Below, one piece after another: positions 41,751 to 50,693 of a DNA stretch of 64,000 bases (positions are counted from its first letter, which is position 1; the number at the start of each line of letters is the position of its first letter). The notes beneath the pieces are model-generated. The model was not told where the DNA came from and did no database searches. It was given only the letters and a program-made list of their open reading frames with translations. A program made the position numbers and the translations under genes. Origin of the DNA: Symbioplanes lichenis (GTDB taxonomy: Bacteria > Actinomycetota > Actinomycetes > Mycobacteriales > Micromonosporaceae); assembly GCF_030709675.1 (NCBI RefSeq), contig NZ_JAUZQD010000023.1, positions 1 through 64,000 on the forward strand. Reading direction: 5' to 3'.

Positions 41751-42929
41751 TCACTTCCCCGCAGCCGCGAGCTCGGCGGCGCGCTCGGCCGCACCGTCCA
41801 TCGTGTCCACCCGCTCGACCAGCGGGTTCTTCGCCTCGTCCAGGATCGCCCGGCCGGCCTCGGCGTTGTTGCCGTCGAGCCGCACCACGAGCGGCTTGGT
41901 GACCGCCTCGCCGCGCTCGCCCAGCAGCGCCAGCGCCTGGATGATGCCGTTGGCGACCTCGTCGCACGCGGTGATGCCGCCGAAGACGTTCACGAAGACC
42001 GACTTCACGGCCGGGTCGCTCAGCACGACCTCGAGGCCGTTGGCCATGACCTGCGCGCTGGCGCCGCCGCCGATGTCGAGGAAGTTGGCCGGCTTGACCC
42101 CGCCGTGCCCCTCGCCCGCGTAGGCGACCACGTCGAGCGTCGACATGACCAGGCCCGCGCCGTTGCCGATGATGCCGACCTCGCCGTCGAGCTTGACGTA
42201 GTTGAGGTTCTTGGCCTTGGCCGCCTGCTCCAGCGGGTCGACGGCGGACTGGTCCACCAGCGCCTCGTGGTCGGGGTGCCGGAAGGCGGCGTTCTCGTCG
42301 AGCGTGATCTTCGCGTCGAGGAGCAGCACCCGGCCGTCGCCGACCTTGGCCAGCGGGTTGACCTCGACCAGCGTCGCGTCCTCGGCGACGAACGCCTGCC
42401 AGAGCTTCACGGCGATGTCGGTGATCTGCTCGGCGACCTCGGCCGGGAACTGCGCCGCGGCGACGATCTCCCGCGCCTTGGCCCCGGTCACGCCCTCGAC
42501 CGCGTCGATCGCGATCTTGGCCACCTTGTCCGGCTGCTCCTCGGCGACCGTCTCGATCTCCATGCCGCCCGCGACGCTGGCGATGCACAGGAAGGTGCGG
42601 TTGGCCCGGTCGAGGAGGTAGGAGAAGTAGTACTCGTCCTTGATGTCCGCCGTCTCGGCCAGCATCACCTTGTGGACCGTGTGGCCCTTGATGTCCATGC
42701 CGAGGATGTCGGTGGCGCGCGCCTCCGCCTCGTCGGCCCCGTCGGCCAGCTTGACGCCGCCGGCCTTGCCCCGGCCGCCGACCTTCACCTGCGCCTTGAC
42801 GACAACCTTGCCGCCGAGCCGCTCGGCGATGGCCCGGGCCTCCTGCGGGGTCTCGGCGACACCGCCGCCCAGCACGGGCAGGCCGTGCCGTTCGAACAGG
42901 TCGCGCCCCTGATACTCGAACAGGTCCAC
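41751..42929 (-). CDS. sucC: Succinyl-CoA synthetase beta subunit
   Basis: 392-residue nucleotide-binding subunit with an N-terminal ATP-grasp fold ([34 protein letters not shown]) and C-terminal CoA-ligase domain ([32 protein letters not shown]). The GTG at 42929 has an AAAGGAG site. A long structured region lies upstream. Confidence 0.96.
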   Translation of the reverse strand: MDLFEYQGRDLFERHGLPVLGGGVAETPQEARAIAERLGGKVVVKAQVKVGGRGKAGGVKLADGADEAEARATDILGMDIKGHTVHKVMLAETADIKDEYYFSYLLDRANRTFLCIASVAGGMEIETVAEEQPDKVAKIAIDAVEGVTGAKAREIVAAAQFPAEVAEQITDIAVKLWQAFVAEDATLVEVNPLAKVGDGRVLLLDAKITLDENAAFRHPDHEALVDQSAVDPLEQAAKAKNLNYVKLDGEVGIIGNGAGLVMSTLDVVAYAGEGHGGVKPANFLDIGGGASAQVMANGLEVVLSDPAVKSVFVNVFGGITACDEVANGIIQALALLGERGEAVTKPLVVRLDGNNAEAGRAILDEAKNPLVERVDTMDGAAERAAELAAAGK

Positions 42930-43414
42930 GTGTCTCCTTTCGCTCGCGACGCTTGCCCCGGCAAGCCGCGTACCTGCGTCCCGACCTGTGTGCGCGGCGC
43001 CTCGTTGCGTCGCCGCCAGCGTGAGAGAAAAGGCGGGCCTTCCGGCCTCGTTTCGCAGCCTAGCCACACCGGCGGCACGCGTGCCCGCACGGGTGGAAGC
43101 TGTGCTGTCTTGCACAAGACGTCCCGGGTGTCCAAGTTTTCGGCGGCGGCGCGTAACCGCCCCGTCCGGGCGTCGTTGAGTGTGATGTCGCCGCGCTGAG
43201 CGCGGCGCTGGAGCGGCCGATGCCCTGTCGGTCGAGGGGTGGCGGCGGGGCATCGTGCATGAGGGGCCGGACGTGTGAGGGGTGCGTCCGGCCTCTCCCC
43301 TTGTCTCCACTTTCTGACTTTCAGTGCAGACCCATTTACCGTACGCACAATCGCGCGCGGTAGTGACGACGGTCACTGAAAGCAATTCCCCGGTATTGCC
43401 GGGCTCTTTTTACG
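42930..43414. other. 485-base gap upstream of sucC
   Basis: No coding frame is convincing here. The half nearest sucC should hold its promoter, though I cannot place boxes with confidence. The distal half contains four hairpins and a plus-strand U-run, described as a separate structured region. Confidence 0.5.
43218..43411 (+). ncRNA. Structured region, candidate small RNA
   Basis: Four hairpins occur in 190 bases: CGATGCCC/GGGCATCG (43218-43225, 43248-43255), a GGCCGGACG stem (43261-43298), AGTGAC/GTCACT (43362-43377) and CCCGG/CCGGG (43389-43403). The last is followed by TTTTT at 43407-43411 on the plus strand, where no protein gene needs a terminator. It may be a plus-strand sRNA or a folded leader of sucC on the other strand. 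Confidence 0.35.
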
Positions 43415-43819
43415 TCAGGCGACGGGGGTCGCGACGTTCGCGCGGACCCAGTCAATGATGCTGGCCGTTGTCGCACCCGGCGTGAAGATGCGGGCCACAC
43501 CCAGCTTTTCCAGCTCGGCGATGTCGTCGGCCGGGATGATGCCGCCGCCGAAGACGACGATGTCGGACGCGTCCCGCTCGGCCAGCAGCTCGAGCAGCCG
43601 GCGGAAGAGCGTCATGTGCGCCCCGGAGAGCACGGACAGGCCGATGGCGTCGGCGTCCTCCTGCAGCGCGGTCTCCACGATCTGCTCCGGCGTCTGGTGC
43701 AGGCCGGTGTAGACGACCTCCATGCCGGCGTCCCGCAGCGCGCGGGCCACCACTTTCGCCCCGCGGTCGTGCCCGTCGAGCCCCGGCTTGGCCACCACGA
43801 CCCTGATCCGTCCCTGCAT
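43415..43819 (-). CDS. Cobalamin-binding domain protein (methylmalonyl-CoA mutase C-terminal type)
   Basis: 134-residue protein equal to the B12 domain of methylmalonyl-CoA mutase. [23 protein letters not shown] has the cobalt-ligand motif DxHxxG, and [13 protein letters not shown] and [12 protein letters not shown] complete the fold. As a free subunit it would work with a separately coded mutase chain such as an isobutyryl-CoA-type mutase. That partner is not in the window. The start is ATG 43819. Confidence 0.9.
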   Translation of the reverse strand: MQGRIRVVVAKPGLDGHDRGAKVVARALRDAGMEVVYTGLHQTPEQIVETALQEDADAIGLSVLSGAHMTLFRRLLELLAERDASDIVVFGGGIIPADDIAELEKLGVARIFTPGATTASIIDWVRANVATPVA

Positions 43820-44257
43820 CCTGCGACCCCTTCGGCGCTTCTTACCCGGACTGCCGTGCGCTCCCGCGCGCGAGCACCTGAACGAACGGTAACCGGCCAC
43901 GTTGAACCCCGGAAGCCTTGATCTCGTACCAGGGGTACGCGCCATACCGCTCTGGCGATCTTGCGCAAGCACCGTTTAGCGTATTCCACGTCACATGACT
44001 TTGCGTTTGATACGCAGTTACGGAGAGGTATCACTGCACCTCCTCCGAAAAGCTAACCAACTCGGACAATGCCCCGCGAATACCCAGAGGGAACTGTCAG
44101 GGAATTGGCGCTGCGACTTGTGACTGGCGTTGCGTTTGGTTACCGTGGCTCCCGGCCGTCAACCGGATTCATGCCGGACGGGCGGCGCGGCAAACCACCG
44201 TTCAGCAGCAATCCCCCCGGTGGCCCGCCGTTCTTTGTCACCGACGGAGGGTTGTTC
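43820..44257. other. 438-base gap, leader of M23 gene
   Basis: Contains two hairpins, TGCGT/ACGCA at 44002-44016 and CGGAGAGGT with ACCT-C-CTCCG at 44021-44047, and a 9-base repeat TTGCGTTTG at 44001-44009 and 44130-44138. An in-frame opening from 44069 exists, but a GGAGG site and GTG at 44258 make a better start. I do not see the conserved elements of the c-di-AMP riboswitch found near some actinobacterial cell-wall hydrolases. Confidence 0.4.
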
Positions 44258-44995
44258 GTGCGTCAGCGCTTGTCGTCTGAGCCCGACCGCTATCGCGGCC
44301 GTCGCCGGGTCCCCACCCCGCCCCGGAGCCGCTATGCCGTCGTCGGCGCCGCGGCATTCCTGGGCGCCGGGGCCGTGGCGCTCGGCTCGGGTCACTTCCC
44401 GGACGCCAAGGCCGTCAGCCCGCAGGTGCTGCACAACCTCGAGGAAGCGTCGGTCACCACCCAGGACGCCCTGGCCGACCGCGACGCCGACGGTGGCGAC
44501 CGCGCCACCCGCAGCCAGGACCGCAGCCCCGAGGTCGCCTCGCTCAGCGAGGAGGAGATCGAGCAGGAAGCCTGGCTGCTGCCGCTCGACGACTACGACT
44601 TCACCTCCCCGTTCGGCTTCCGCTTCGGCAAGCTGCACGCCGGCATCGACCTCGCCGCCGCCGAGGGCACGCCCTACAAGGCCATCCACGCCGGCACCGT
44701 GATCCAGTCCGGTTACAACGGCGGCTTCGGCTACAGCGTGACCGTCCAGGTCGACGAGCACACCCAGATCATCTACGCGCACTCCCGCCGCGTCTCGGTC
44801 AACGTCGGCGACAAGGTCAAGGCCGGTCAGGTCCTCGGCCAGGTCGGCAACACGGGCTACTCCTACGGCACGCACCTCCACGTCGGCGTCTACGTCGACG
44901 ACAAGCCGATCGACCCGGTGCCGTTCCTCCGCCAGCACGGCGTCGACATCAAGCTCAAGATCGAAAGCGTGTACGGGGCGCTGGCGGCTTCCTGA
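44258..44995 (+). CDS. M23-family peptidase
   Basis: 245-residue exported endopeptidase. The signal/anchor segment is RYAVVGAAAFLGAGAVAL near residues 25-42, and a helical linker rich in Asp/Glu follows to about 120. The LytM domain has the zinc ligands in KLHAGIDLA and THLHVGVY, with HSRRVSVNVGDKVKAGQVLGQ between. It should cut peptidoglycan cross-bridges or regulate other hydrolases. The chosen GTG has GGAGG 8 bases upstream. A paralogue follows. Confidence 0.85.
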   Translation: MRQRLSSEPDRYRGRRRVPTPPRSRYAVVGAAAFLGAGAVALGSGHFPDAKAVSPQVLHNLEEASVTTQDALADRDADGGDRATRSQDRSPEVASLSEEEIEQEAWLLPLDDYDFTSPFGFRFGKLHAGIDLAAAEGTPYKAIHAGTVIQSGYNGGFGYSVTVQVDEHTQIIYAHSRRVSVNVGDKVKAGQVLGQVGNTGYSYGTHLHVGVYVDDKPIDPVPFLRQHGVDIKLKIESVYGALAAS

Positions 44996-45257
44996 GCCGG
45001 GCCGCACTTCCCCGGTCTCCTCCCGCCTTTTCCGGCGTCGGCCGCTTTCCCGCCCCACCTTGACCCTCCGGGGTCGGTCGCCGCTCTCCGACTCGCCCTT
45101 CCCCGCGCCGACGCTGCTCCTCGCTTTCTGCCGCCCGGCGCCGCTACCGAGCGGCAACCGCGGCGGTAGCAGTGTGGCGCTCCGGCTCAAGATCCAGTCT
45201 CCGCGTGCCGACAAGCAAGATGTCGGACCGTCATCGAGCCTGGAGGGCCGCGTCATC

Positions 45258-46157
45258 GTGCAGCACCGAGTTCCCCGGCACGCGGCCGGCGGCGGCCGCC
45301 ACCGCAGAACCGTCGCACTGCACAGCCACCGAGCCCCCCGCGAACCCCTCGCCGACAAGGGCCGCTATGCCGTGGCCGCCGCCGTCGTGGCCGGCATCGG
45401 CGTGGCCGGCGTCTCGGCCCCCGACGGCCACGGCTCCCCCGCCGGAGCCGCTCCCCGCGTCGAGACCACGCCCCTGACCAGCGCCACGGCCGACCCCTTC
45501 CTCACCGCCGCCCTCGCCGCAGCCGCCCCCGCCACGCCCGGCAGCTCCTCCAGCAGCGCCCTGGCCGGCTCTGTCTCCGCGGCCGGCTCTGTCTCCGCAG
45601 CCGGCTCTGTCTCCGCAGCCGGCGGGATCGTCGGCGCCGACATCGCGCCGGTCAACGGGGTCGCCGGTGTGGTGCCGGTCGGCGGGATCGAGCTCGGCGA
45701 CGACTTCGTGCCCCAGCGGCGCAAGGAGCGCCCGCTCCCCGAATGGGTCAACCCGATGCCCGCCGGCAGCGTGACCTCCTGCTTCGGCGAGCGCTGGGGC
45801 CGCCTGCACGCCGGCGTCGACCTCGCCGCCGCGTCCGGCACGCCGATCGTCTCGGTGGGAGCGGGCGTCGTCGTGTCGGCGGGCGTGGAGAACGGCTACG
45901 GCAACGCGGTGCTCGTGGACCACGGCAACGGGTACCTCACGCACTACGCCCACATGTCCGCCATCACCGCGCAGGCCGGCCAGCACGTGGCGGCGGGCGA
46001 CAAGCTGGGCGAGGAGGGCTCCACCGGGCACTCGACCGGGCCGCACCTGCACTTCGAGGTGCACCAGGGCGCCTACAAGAACCCGATCGAGCCCACCGCC
46101 TGGCTGCACGACCACGGCATCGACGTCCCCGGCTGCACGACGCCCGCCGCGAGCTGA
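45258..46157 (+). CDS. M23-family peptidase, paralogue
   Basis: 299-residue exported peptidase. A basic N-terminus and hydrophobic segment YAVAAAVVAGIGVAGV near 38-53 give the signal. A low-complexity Ala/Ser linker with SVSAAG repeats follows, then the LytM domain with LHAGVDLAAASG, HYAHMSAIT and PHLHFEVHQG, all zinc and catalytic His residues in place. The GTG at 45258 is preferred over upstream in-frame codons. It shares fold and direction with the gene 262 bases upstream but has its own leader. Confidence 0.85.
   Translation: MQHRVPRHAAGGGRHRRTVALHSHRAPREPLADKGRYAVAAAVVAGIGVAGVSAPDGHGSPAGAAPRVETTPLTSATADPFLTAALAAAAPATPGSSSSSALAGSVSAAGSVSAAGSVSAAGGIVGADIAPVNGVAGVVPVGGIELGDDFVPQRRKERPLPEWVNPMPAGSVTSCFGERWGRLHAGVDLAAASGTPIVSVGAGVVVSAGVENGYGNAVLVDHGNGYLTHYAHMSAITAQAGQHVAAGDKLGEEGSTGHSTGPHLHFEVHQGAYKNPIEPTAWLHDHGIDVPGCTTPAAS
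45567..45620 (+). repeat. Three 18-base tandem repeats in M23 linker
   Basis: Units at 45567-45584, 45585-45602 and 45603-45620 differ by one base and encode GSVSAA three times. They lengthen the flexible linker between the membrane segment and catalytic domain. Confidence 0.9.
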
Positions 46158-46161
46158 CCGG

Positions 46162-48585
46162 CTACAGCTTTTCGATCGGAGCGTGCCGGAGGACGAGCCA
46201 CATCACCTGGTCGCCGAAGTCGATCTGGGCGCGGGCCCCCGGCCCCTGTCCCTCGACCGTCACGACGCGGCCGAGGCCGTAGCGCTGATGGTTGACCCGG
46301 TCGCCGGCGGACACCTTCGGGGCCTGCTTCATCTCGCTGGCGGTCGTGAGCTTGCTGGCGTCGACGCCGAGCCGCTCGGCCAGGCGCTGGGCCTTGGGGG
46401 TGCCGCCCGCGAAGCCGCCGCCCCGGCCCCAGTCACGGTCGCCGCCCCGGCCGCCGACGCCACCGCCGGAGCCGGACCAGGACGTGTAGGAGCCGGCCGT
46501 CCGTTCCCAGCGGATCAGCTCGGTGGGCAGCTCGTCGGTGAAGCGGGACGGCGGGTTGTACTGCGGCTGGCCCCACGCCGACCGCGTCACCGCCCGGGAC
46601 AGATAGAGGCGCTGGCGGGCGCGGGTAATGCCCACGTAGGCCAGGCGGCGCTCCTCCTCCAGCTCGGTGTTGTCGCCGAGGGCGCGCATGTGCGGGAAGA
46701 CGCCGTCCTCGAGCCCGGTCAGGAAGACGACCGGGAACTCCAGGCCCTTCGCCGTGTGCAGCGTCATGAGGGTGACGACGCCCTGGTGGTCGGGGTCGTC
46801 GCTGGGGATCTGGTCGGCGTCGGCGACGAGGGCGACCTGCTCGAGGAAGCCGGCCAGGGTCGCGGCCGGCGCCTCGGGGTCGTCCTCCGCAGCCTGCCCC
46901 TCGACGCGCTCGGTGTACTCGCGGGCGACGCTCACGAGCTCGCGCAGGTTTTCCACGCGGCCCTGGTCCTGGGGGTCGAGGCTCTCCTCCAGCTCGGAGA
47001 GCAGGCCGGAGCGCTGCAGGACAGCCTCCAGCACCTCCTCGGGCGGGGCGGTCGCGGCCAGGTCGCGCAGGTCGTCGAGGAGCTGCACGAAGTCGCCGAT
47101 GCTGTTGACCGCGCGGGTGGAGATGCCGGGGGCGTCCTTGGCGCGGCGCAGGGCTTGGCCGAAGGAGACGCGGTCGCGGGACGACAGCGCCTCGATGCAC
47201 GCCTCGGCGCGGTCGCCGATGCCGCGCTTGGGCGTGTTGAGGACGCGGCGGATGCCGACGGTGTCGTCGTCGTTGACCACGGCGCGCAGGTAGCCCAGCG
47301 CGTCGCGGACCTCCTTGCGCTCGTAGAACCGGACGCCACCGACGACCTTGTAGGGCAGGCCGACGCGGATGAACACTTCCTCGAAGACGCGGGACTGCGC
47401 GTTGGTGCGGTAGAACACGGCGACGTCACCCGGGCGTACGTCATGGTTGTCGGTCAGGCGGTCGATCTCGCGGGCGACCCAGTCGGCCTCGGCGTGCTCC
47501 GTGTCCGCGACGTAGCCGACGATCTGCTCGCCCGCGCCCTGGTCGCTCCAGAGCCGCTTGGGCTTGCGGGAGGTGTTGCGGTCGATCACGGCGTTGGCCG
47601 CGGTCAGGATCGTCTGGGTGGAGCGATAATTCTGCTCGAGCAGGATCGTGCGCGCGTCCGGATAGTCGCGCTCGAACTCGAGGATGTTGCGGATGGTCGC
47701 GCCCCGGAAGGCATAGATCGACTGGTCCGCGTCGCCGACCACGCAGAGCTCGGCCGGGGGCACCTCCGCCTCCGGGTCGGTGCCGACCAGCTCGCGTACG
47801 AGCGTGTATTGGGCGTGGTTGGTGTCCTGGTATTCGTCGACGAGCACGTGGCGGAAGCGGCGCCGGTAGGCCTCGGCGACGTGCGGGTGCGACTGGAAGA
47901 GGTGCACCGTCGCCATGATGATGTCGTCGAAGTCGAGCGCGTGCGCCTCGAGCAGCCGGCGCTGATAGAGCTCGTAGGCCTCGGCGACGGCCCGCTCGTT
48001 GGGCCCTTTCGCCTGCTCCTTGTAGTCGGCCGGGTCGACCAGCTCATTTTTCAGGTTGGAGACCTGGGCCGCGAGGCCGCGCGCGGTGTAGCGCTTGGGG
48101 TCGAGGTCGAGCTCGCGGGCCACCATCTGCATGAGCCGCCGCGAGTCGTCCGCGTCGTAGATCGAGAAGGTGCTCTTGAGCCCGGCGTGCTCGTGCTCGG
48201 CGCGCAGGATGCGGACGCAGGCCGAGTGGAAGGTCGACACCCACATCAGCCGGGCGCGCGGGCCGACCAGCTCGGCGACGCGCTCCTTCATCTCGCCGGC
48301 GGCCTTGTTGGTGAAGGTGATCGCGATGATCTCGCCGGGGTGCACGTCGCGCTGGGCCAGCAGATAGGCGATGCGATGGGTCAGCACCCGGGTCTTGCCG
48401 GAGCCCGCGCCCGCCACGATCAGCAGCGGCGAGCCGGCATGGGTGACGGCGTCGCGCTGGGGCCCGTTGAGACCGCTGAGCAGCGCTTCGGGATCGGCGC
48501 GCCGGGGCGCCGGCCGCCGGGGCGCCTGCGGCTGCACGGCGGGCACGGCAAACAGAGGCTGGGTGTTTTCCGGGGAAGCTTTCAT
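46162..48585 (-). CDS. pcrA: UvrD/PcrA-type DNA helicase
   Basis: 807-residue superfamily 1A helicase: GPQRDAVTH (Q motif), Walker A VAGAGSGKT (59-65), VDEYQDTNHAQY, GDADQSIYAFRGA, EQNYRSTQ, VVTLMTLHTAKGLEFPVVFL and VGITRARQRLYL. The C-terminus ends in a small tudor-like region (GDRVNHQRYGLGRVV) that in relatives contacts RNA polymerase. It unwinds DNA in repair and restarts replication. It is convergent with the M23 gene. Confidence 0.95.
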   Translation of the reverse strand: MKASPENTQPLFAVPAVQPQAPRRPAPRRADPEALLSGLNGPQRDAVTHAGSPLLIVAGAGSGKTRVLTHRIAYLLAQRDVHPGEIIAITFTNKAAGEMKERVAELVGPRARLMWVSTFHSACVRILRAEHEHAGLKSTFSIYDADDSRRLMQMVARELDLDPKRYTARGLAAQVSNLKNELVDPADYKEQAKGPNERAVAEAYELYQRRLLEAHALDFDDIIMATVHLFQSHPHVAEAYRRRFRHVLVDEYQDTNHAQYTLVRELVGTDPEAEVPPAELCVVGDADQSIYAFRGATIRNILEFERDYPDARTILLEQNYRSTQTILTAANAVIDRNTSRKPKRLWSDQGAGEQIVGYVADTEHAEADWVAREIDRLTDNHDVRPGDVAVFYRTNAQSRVFEEVFIRVGLPYKVVGGVRFYERKEVRDALGYLRAVVNDDDTVGIRRVLNTPKRGIGDRAEACIEALSSRDRVSFGQALRRAKDAPGISTRAVNSIGDFVQLLDDLRDLAATAPPEEVLEAVLQRSGLLSELEESLDPQDQGRVENLRELVSVAREYTERVEGQAAEDDPEAPAATLAGFLEQVALVADADQIPSDDPDHQGVVTLMTLHTAKGLEFPVVFLTGLEDGVFPHMRALGDNTELEEERRLAYVGITRARQRLYLSRAVTRSAWGQPQYNPPSRFTDELPTELIRWERTAGSYTSWSGSGGGVGGRGGDRDWGRGGGFAGGTPKAQRLAERLGVDASKLTTASEMKQAPKVSAGDRVNHQRYGLGRVVTVEGQGPGARAQIDFGDQVMWLVLRHAPIEKL

Positions 48586-48672
48586 CGCGCGCCAAGTCTA
48601 TGCCCGGGGTCCGACAATCCTTCACGCGCAAGTGGTGGCGCCGACGCCCGTCATGCCCCAGGCTATCGAGAC

Positions 48673-50469
48673 ATGGAGAAACGTCTCTTCGCTCCGGCGC
48701 TCGCCGTGGCCGTCGTCGCGGCGCTGCCGATGGCGCGCCCTGAGCAGGCGCAGGCGGCACCCGAATATCCCACCGCGACTGTCACATACTCCACGGGCGG
48801 CGCGACCGTCAAAGGCCAGTTCCTGAGCTACAACGACTTCCACGGCGCCATCGACCCGCCGGCCGGCTCGGGCGCCACGGTCAACGGGACTCCCGCCGGT
48901 GGCGTGGAGTACCTGGCGACGTACCTGAAAAAGCTCCGCAATGAGGCCGCGCGCGAGGGACGCACGACCGTGACCGTCGGCGCGGGTGATCTGATCGGCG
49001 CGACGCCGCTGGTCAGTGCCGCCTTCCACGACGAACCGACGATCGAGCTCATGAACGAGATCGGGCTGCAGGTCTCCTCGGTCGGCAACCACGAGTTCGA
49101 CGAGGGCGTCGGCGAGCTGATCCGGATGCAGCGTGGCGGATGTCACCCCACCGACGGCTGCCAGGACGGCGACGGCTTCAAGGGCGCCAAGTTCGCCTAT
49201 CTCGCCGCCAACACCATCGACAAGAAGACCGGCCTGCCGATCCTGCCGCCCATCGACATCAAGCTGGTCGGCGGCGTGCCGGTCGGTTTCGTGGGGCTGA
49301 CCCTGGAGGGTACGGCCGGCATCGTCAACCCCGCCGGCATTCAGAACGTGCGCTTCGCCGACGAGGTCGCGACGGCGAACAAGTGGAGCAAGGTCCTCAA
49401 GGCGTTCGGGGTCAAGGCGCAGGTGCTGCTCGTCCACGAGGGCGGTCAGCAGAACGCCACCGTGCCCGGCGTCTCCGACTGCGCCAACTTCTCCGGCCCG
49501 ATCGTCGACATCGTCAAGGGGCTCAACCCCGAGTTCGGTGTCGTGGCCTCGGGCCACACGCACCGCTTCTACTCGTGCACGCTGCCCAACTCGGCGGGCA
49601 CGTCCGTGGTCACCAGCGCCGGCACCAACGGCCAGCTGATCAGTGACATCGACTACACGCTCGACCGGCGCACCAAGAAGTTCGCCTCGATCACTGCGCG
49701 CAACGTCGTCGTCGAGAACGGCGTCTCCGACGGCAACGGCGGCTGGCTCAAGGACGCGGCGGGCGTCTTCCTCAAGAACCCGGACACCGTGGACGCCAAG
49801 GCGAAGAAGGTCGCGGACAAATATCGTACGGCCGTCGCGCCCATCGCCAACCGCGTCGTGGGCTCGATCACGGGCGACATCGTGCGTACGGCCGGCGCCA
49901 ACGGCGAGTCCCCGCTGGGTGACGTGATCGCCGACGCGCAGCTGGCCTGGACAGCGTCCGCCGGCGCCCGGATCGCGCTCATGAACCCCGGTGGCATCCG
50001 GGCCGACTTCGACGCCGAGGCCTCCGCCGGCGGCGAGCCGAACGGCCAGGTCACCTATGGCGAAGCCTTCACGGTCCAGCCGTTCAACAACCTCGTGGTG
50101 ACGCAGACCTTCACCGGCGCCCAGCTCAAGGACGTGCTCGAGCAGCAGTTCGCGGGCTTCGGCGGCCAGACCACGCAGCGCATCCTCCAGGTCTCGGCGA
50201 GCCTCACCTACACCTGGAACAGCGCCGCCGCGGCCGGCTCCAAGATCACCAACATCACCATCGACGGTACGCCGGTCGACCCGGCCGCCACGTACCGCGT
50301 GACCACCAACGACTTCCTCGCCAACGGCGGTGACGGCTTCTCGAACCTGACCCTGGGCACCGACCGCACCACGGCTCCCGGCTTCGACATCGACGCCCTG
50401 GTCGGCTATCTCGGCGCGGGCCGGCCGGTCGCCCCGGGCCCCGCCGACCGGATCACCCGGCTGGGCTGA
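48673..50469 (+). CDS. Secreted 5'-nucleotidase/UshA-family phosphoesterase
   Basis: 598-residue exported enzyme. The signal peptide spans about 1-28 and ends AQA. The metallophosphatase domain has FLSYNDFHGA, GAGDLIGA, SSVGNHEFDEG and ASGHTHRFYSC. The C-terminal 5'-nucleotidase domain has LMNPGGIRADF, YGEAFTVQPFNN and TNDFLANGGDGF. It should release phosphate from extracellular nucleotides. The start is the ATG just before the signal peptide; the much longer open frame upstream is a shadow of pcrA. Confidence 0.9.
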   Translation: MEKRLFAPALAVAVVAALPMARPEQAQAAPEYPTATVTYSTGGATVKGQFLSYNDFHGAIDPPAGSGATVNGTPAGGVEYLATYLKKLRNEAAREGRTTVTVGAGDLIGATPLVSAAFHDEPTIELMNEIGLQVSSVGNHEFDEGVGELIRMQRGGCHPTDGCQDGDGFKGAKFAYLAANTIDKKTGLPILPPIDIKLVGGVPVGFVGLTLEGTAGIVNPAGIQNVRFADEVATANKWSKVLKAFGVKAQVLLVHEGGQQNATVPGVSDCANFSGPIVDIVKGLNPEFGVVASGHTHRFYSCTLPNSAGTSVVTSAGTNGQLISDIDYTLDRRTKKFASITARNVVVENGVSDGNGGWLKDAAGVFLKNPDTVDAKAKKVADKYRTAVAPIANRVVGSITGDIVRTAGANGESPLGDVIADAQLAWTASAGARIALMNPGGIRADFDAEASAGGEPNGQVTYGEAFTVQPFNNLVVTQTFTGAQLKDVLEQQFAGFGGQTTQRILQVSASLTYTWNSAAAAGSKITNITIDGTPVDPAATYRVTTNDFLANGGDGFSNLTLGTDRTTAPGFDIDALVGYLGAGRPVAPGPADRITRLG

Positions 50470-50495
50470 CCGCGTCCCACGGTTCGGCCGTTTCC

Positions 50496-50525
50496 TTGCG
50501 AGGCGGCCGGGGGCGGGGGCATACT
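50496..50525 (+). promoter_or_regulatory. Promoter of chorismate mutase leader
   Basis: TTGCGA (50496-50501), an 18-base spacer and CATACT (50520-50525). The GTG of the leader peptide is at 50533, 7 bases past the -10 box, so the transcript should start on the GTG and be leaderless. Confidence 0.6.
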
Positions 50526-50532
50526 CGGCACC

Positions 50533-50598
50533 GTGATCCAGCAGACGCGATTTTTTGCCTATGGCACCGGGAGTCCGGCGACCATGGGACGCGTCTGA
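50533..50598 (+). CDS. Leader peptide with Phe-Phe and Tyr codons
   Basis: 21-codon frame MIQQTRFFAYGTGSPATM-GRV followed by TGA. Codons 7, 8 and 10 are TTT, TTT and TAT. These aromatic codons use T in the third position, which is rare in this GC-rich DNA. A strong hairpin follows 12 bases after the stop, and the chorismate mutase gene follows that. The layout is that of ribosome-mediated attenuation responding to charged Phe-tRNA or Tyr-tRNA. It is based on sequence reading only. Confidence 0.6.
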   Translation: MIQQTRFFAYGTGSPATMGRV

Positions 50599-50610
50599 AC
50601 GACAGGCCAC

Positions 50611-50646
50611 CATCGAGCCCCGGGCTTCCGCGCCCGGGGCTTGATG
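50611..50646 (+). terminator. Attenuator hairpin before chorismate mutase
   Basis: A 15-base-pair stem with one G-U (50611-50625 with 50632-50646, core GCCCCGGGC) and a 6-base loop. It lacks a long U-run. It stands between the leader peptide and the chorismate mutase start 47 bases on. Confidence 0.6.
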
Positions 50647-50693
50647 CTGCCCGGGCCGGGGCGACCGGGGCACCAGCACCCGAGGAGCACGCC

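Noticed and set aside
43820-44257. c-di-AMP (ydaO) riboswitch before the M23 gene
   Set aside because: Such switches precede some actinobacterial cell-wall hydrolases, but the conserved GGGTGAATC-like core is not present here.
44069-44257. N-terminal extension of the first M23 peptidase
   Set aside because: The extra residues are Gly/Pro-rich and unlike a signal, and GTG 44258 has a well-placed GGAGG site and is followed by a proper membrane segment.
45567-45620. Tandem repeats as a possible CRISPR or mobile element
   Set aside because: This and the other tandem repeats (8545-8598, 59897-59989) are in-frame coding repeats with no spacers, terminal repeats or transposase.
46183-48672. Long in-frame extension upstream of the 5'-nucleotidase
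   Set aside because: It is antisense to pcrA, and the nucleotidase begins with a clean signal peptide at 48673.
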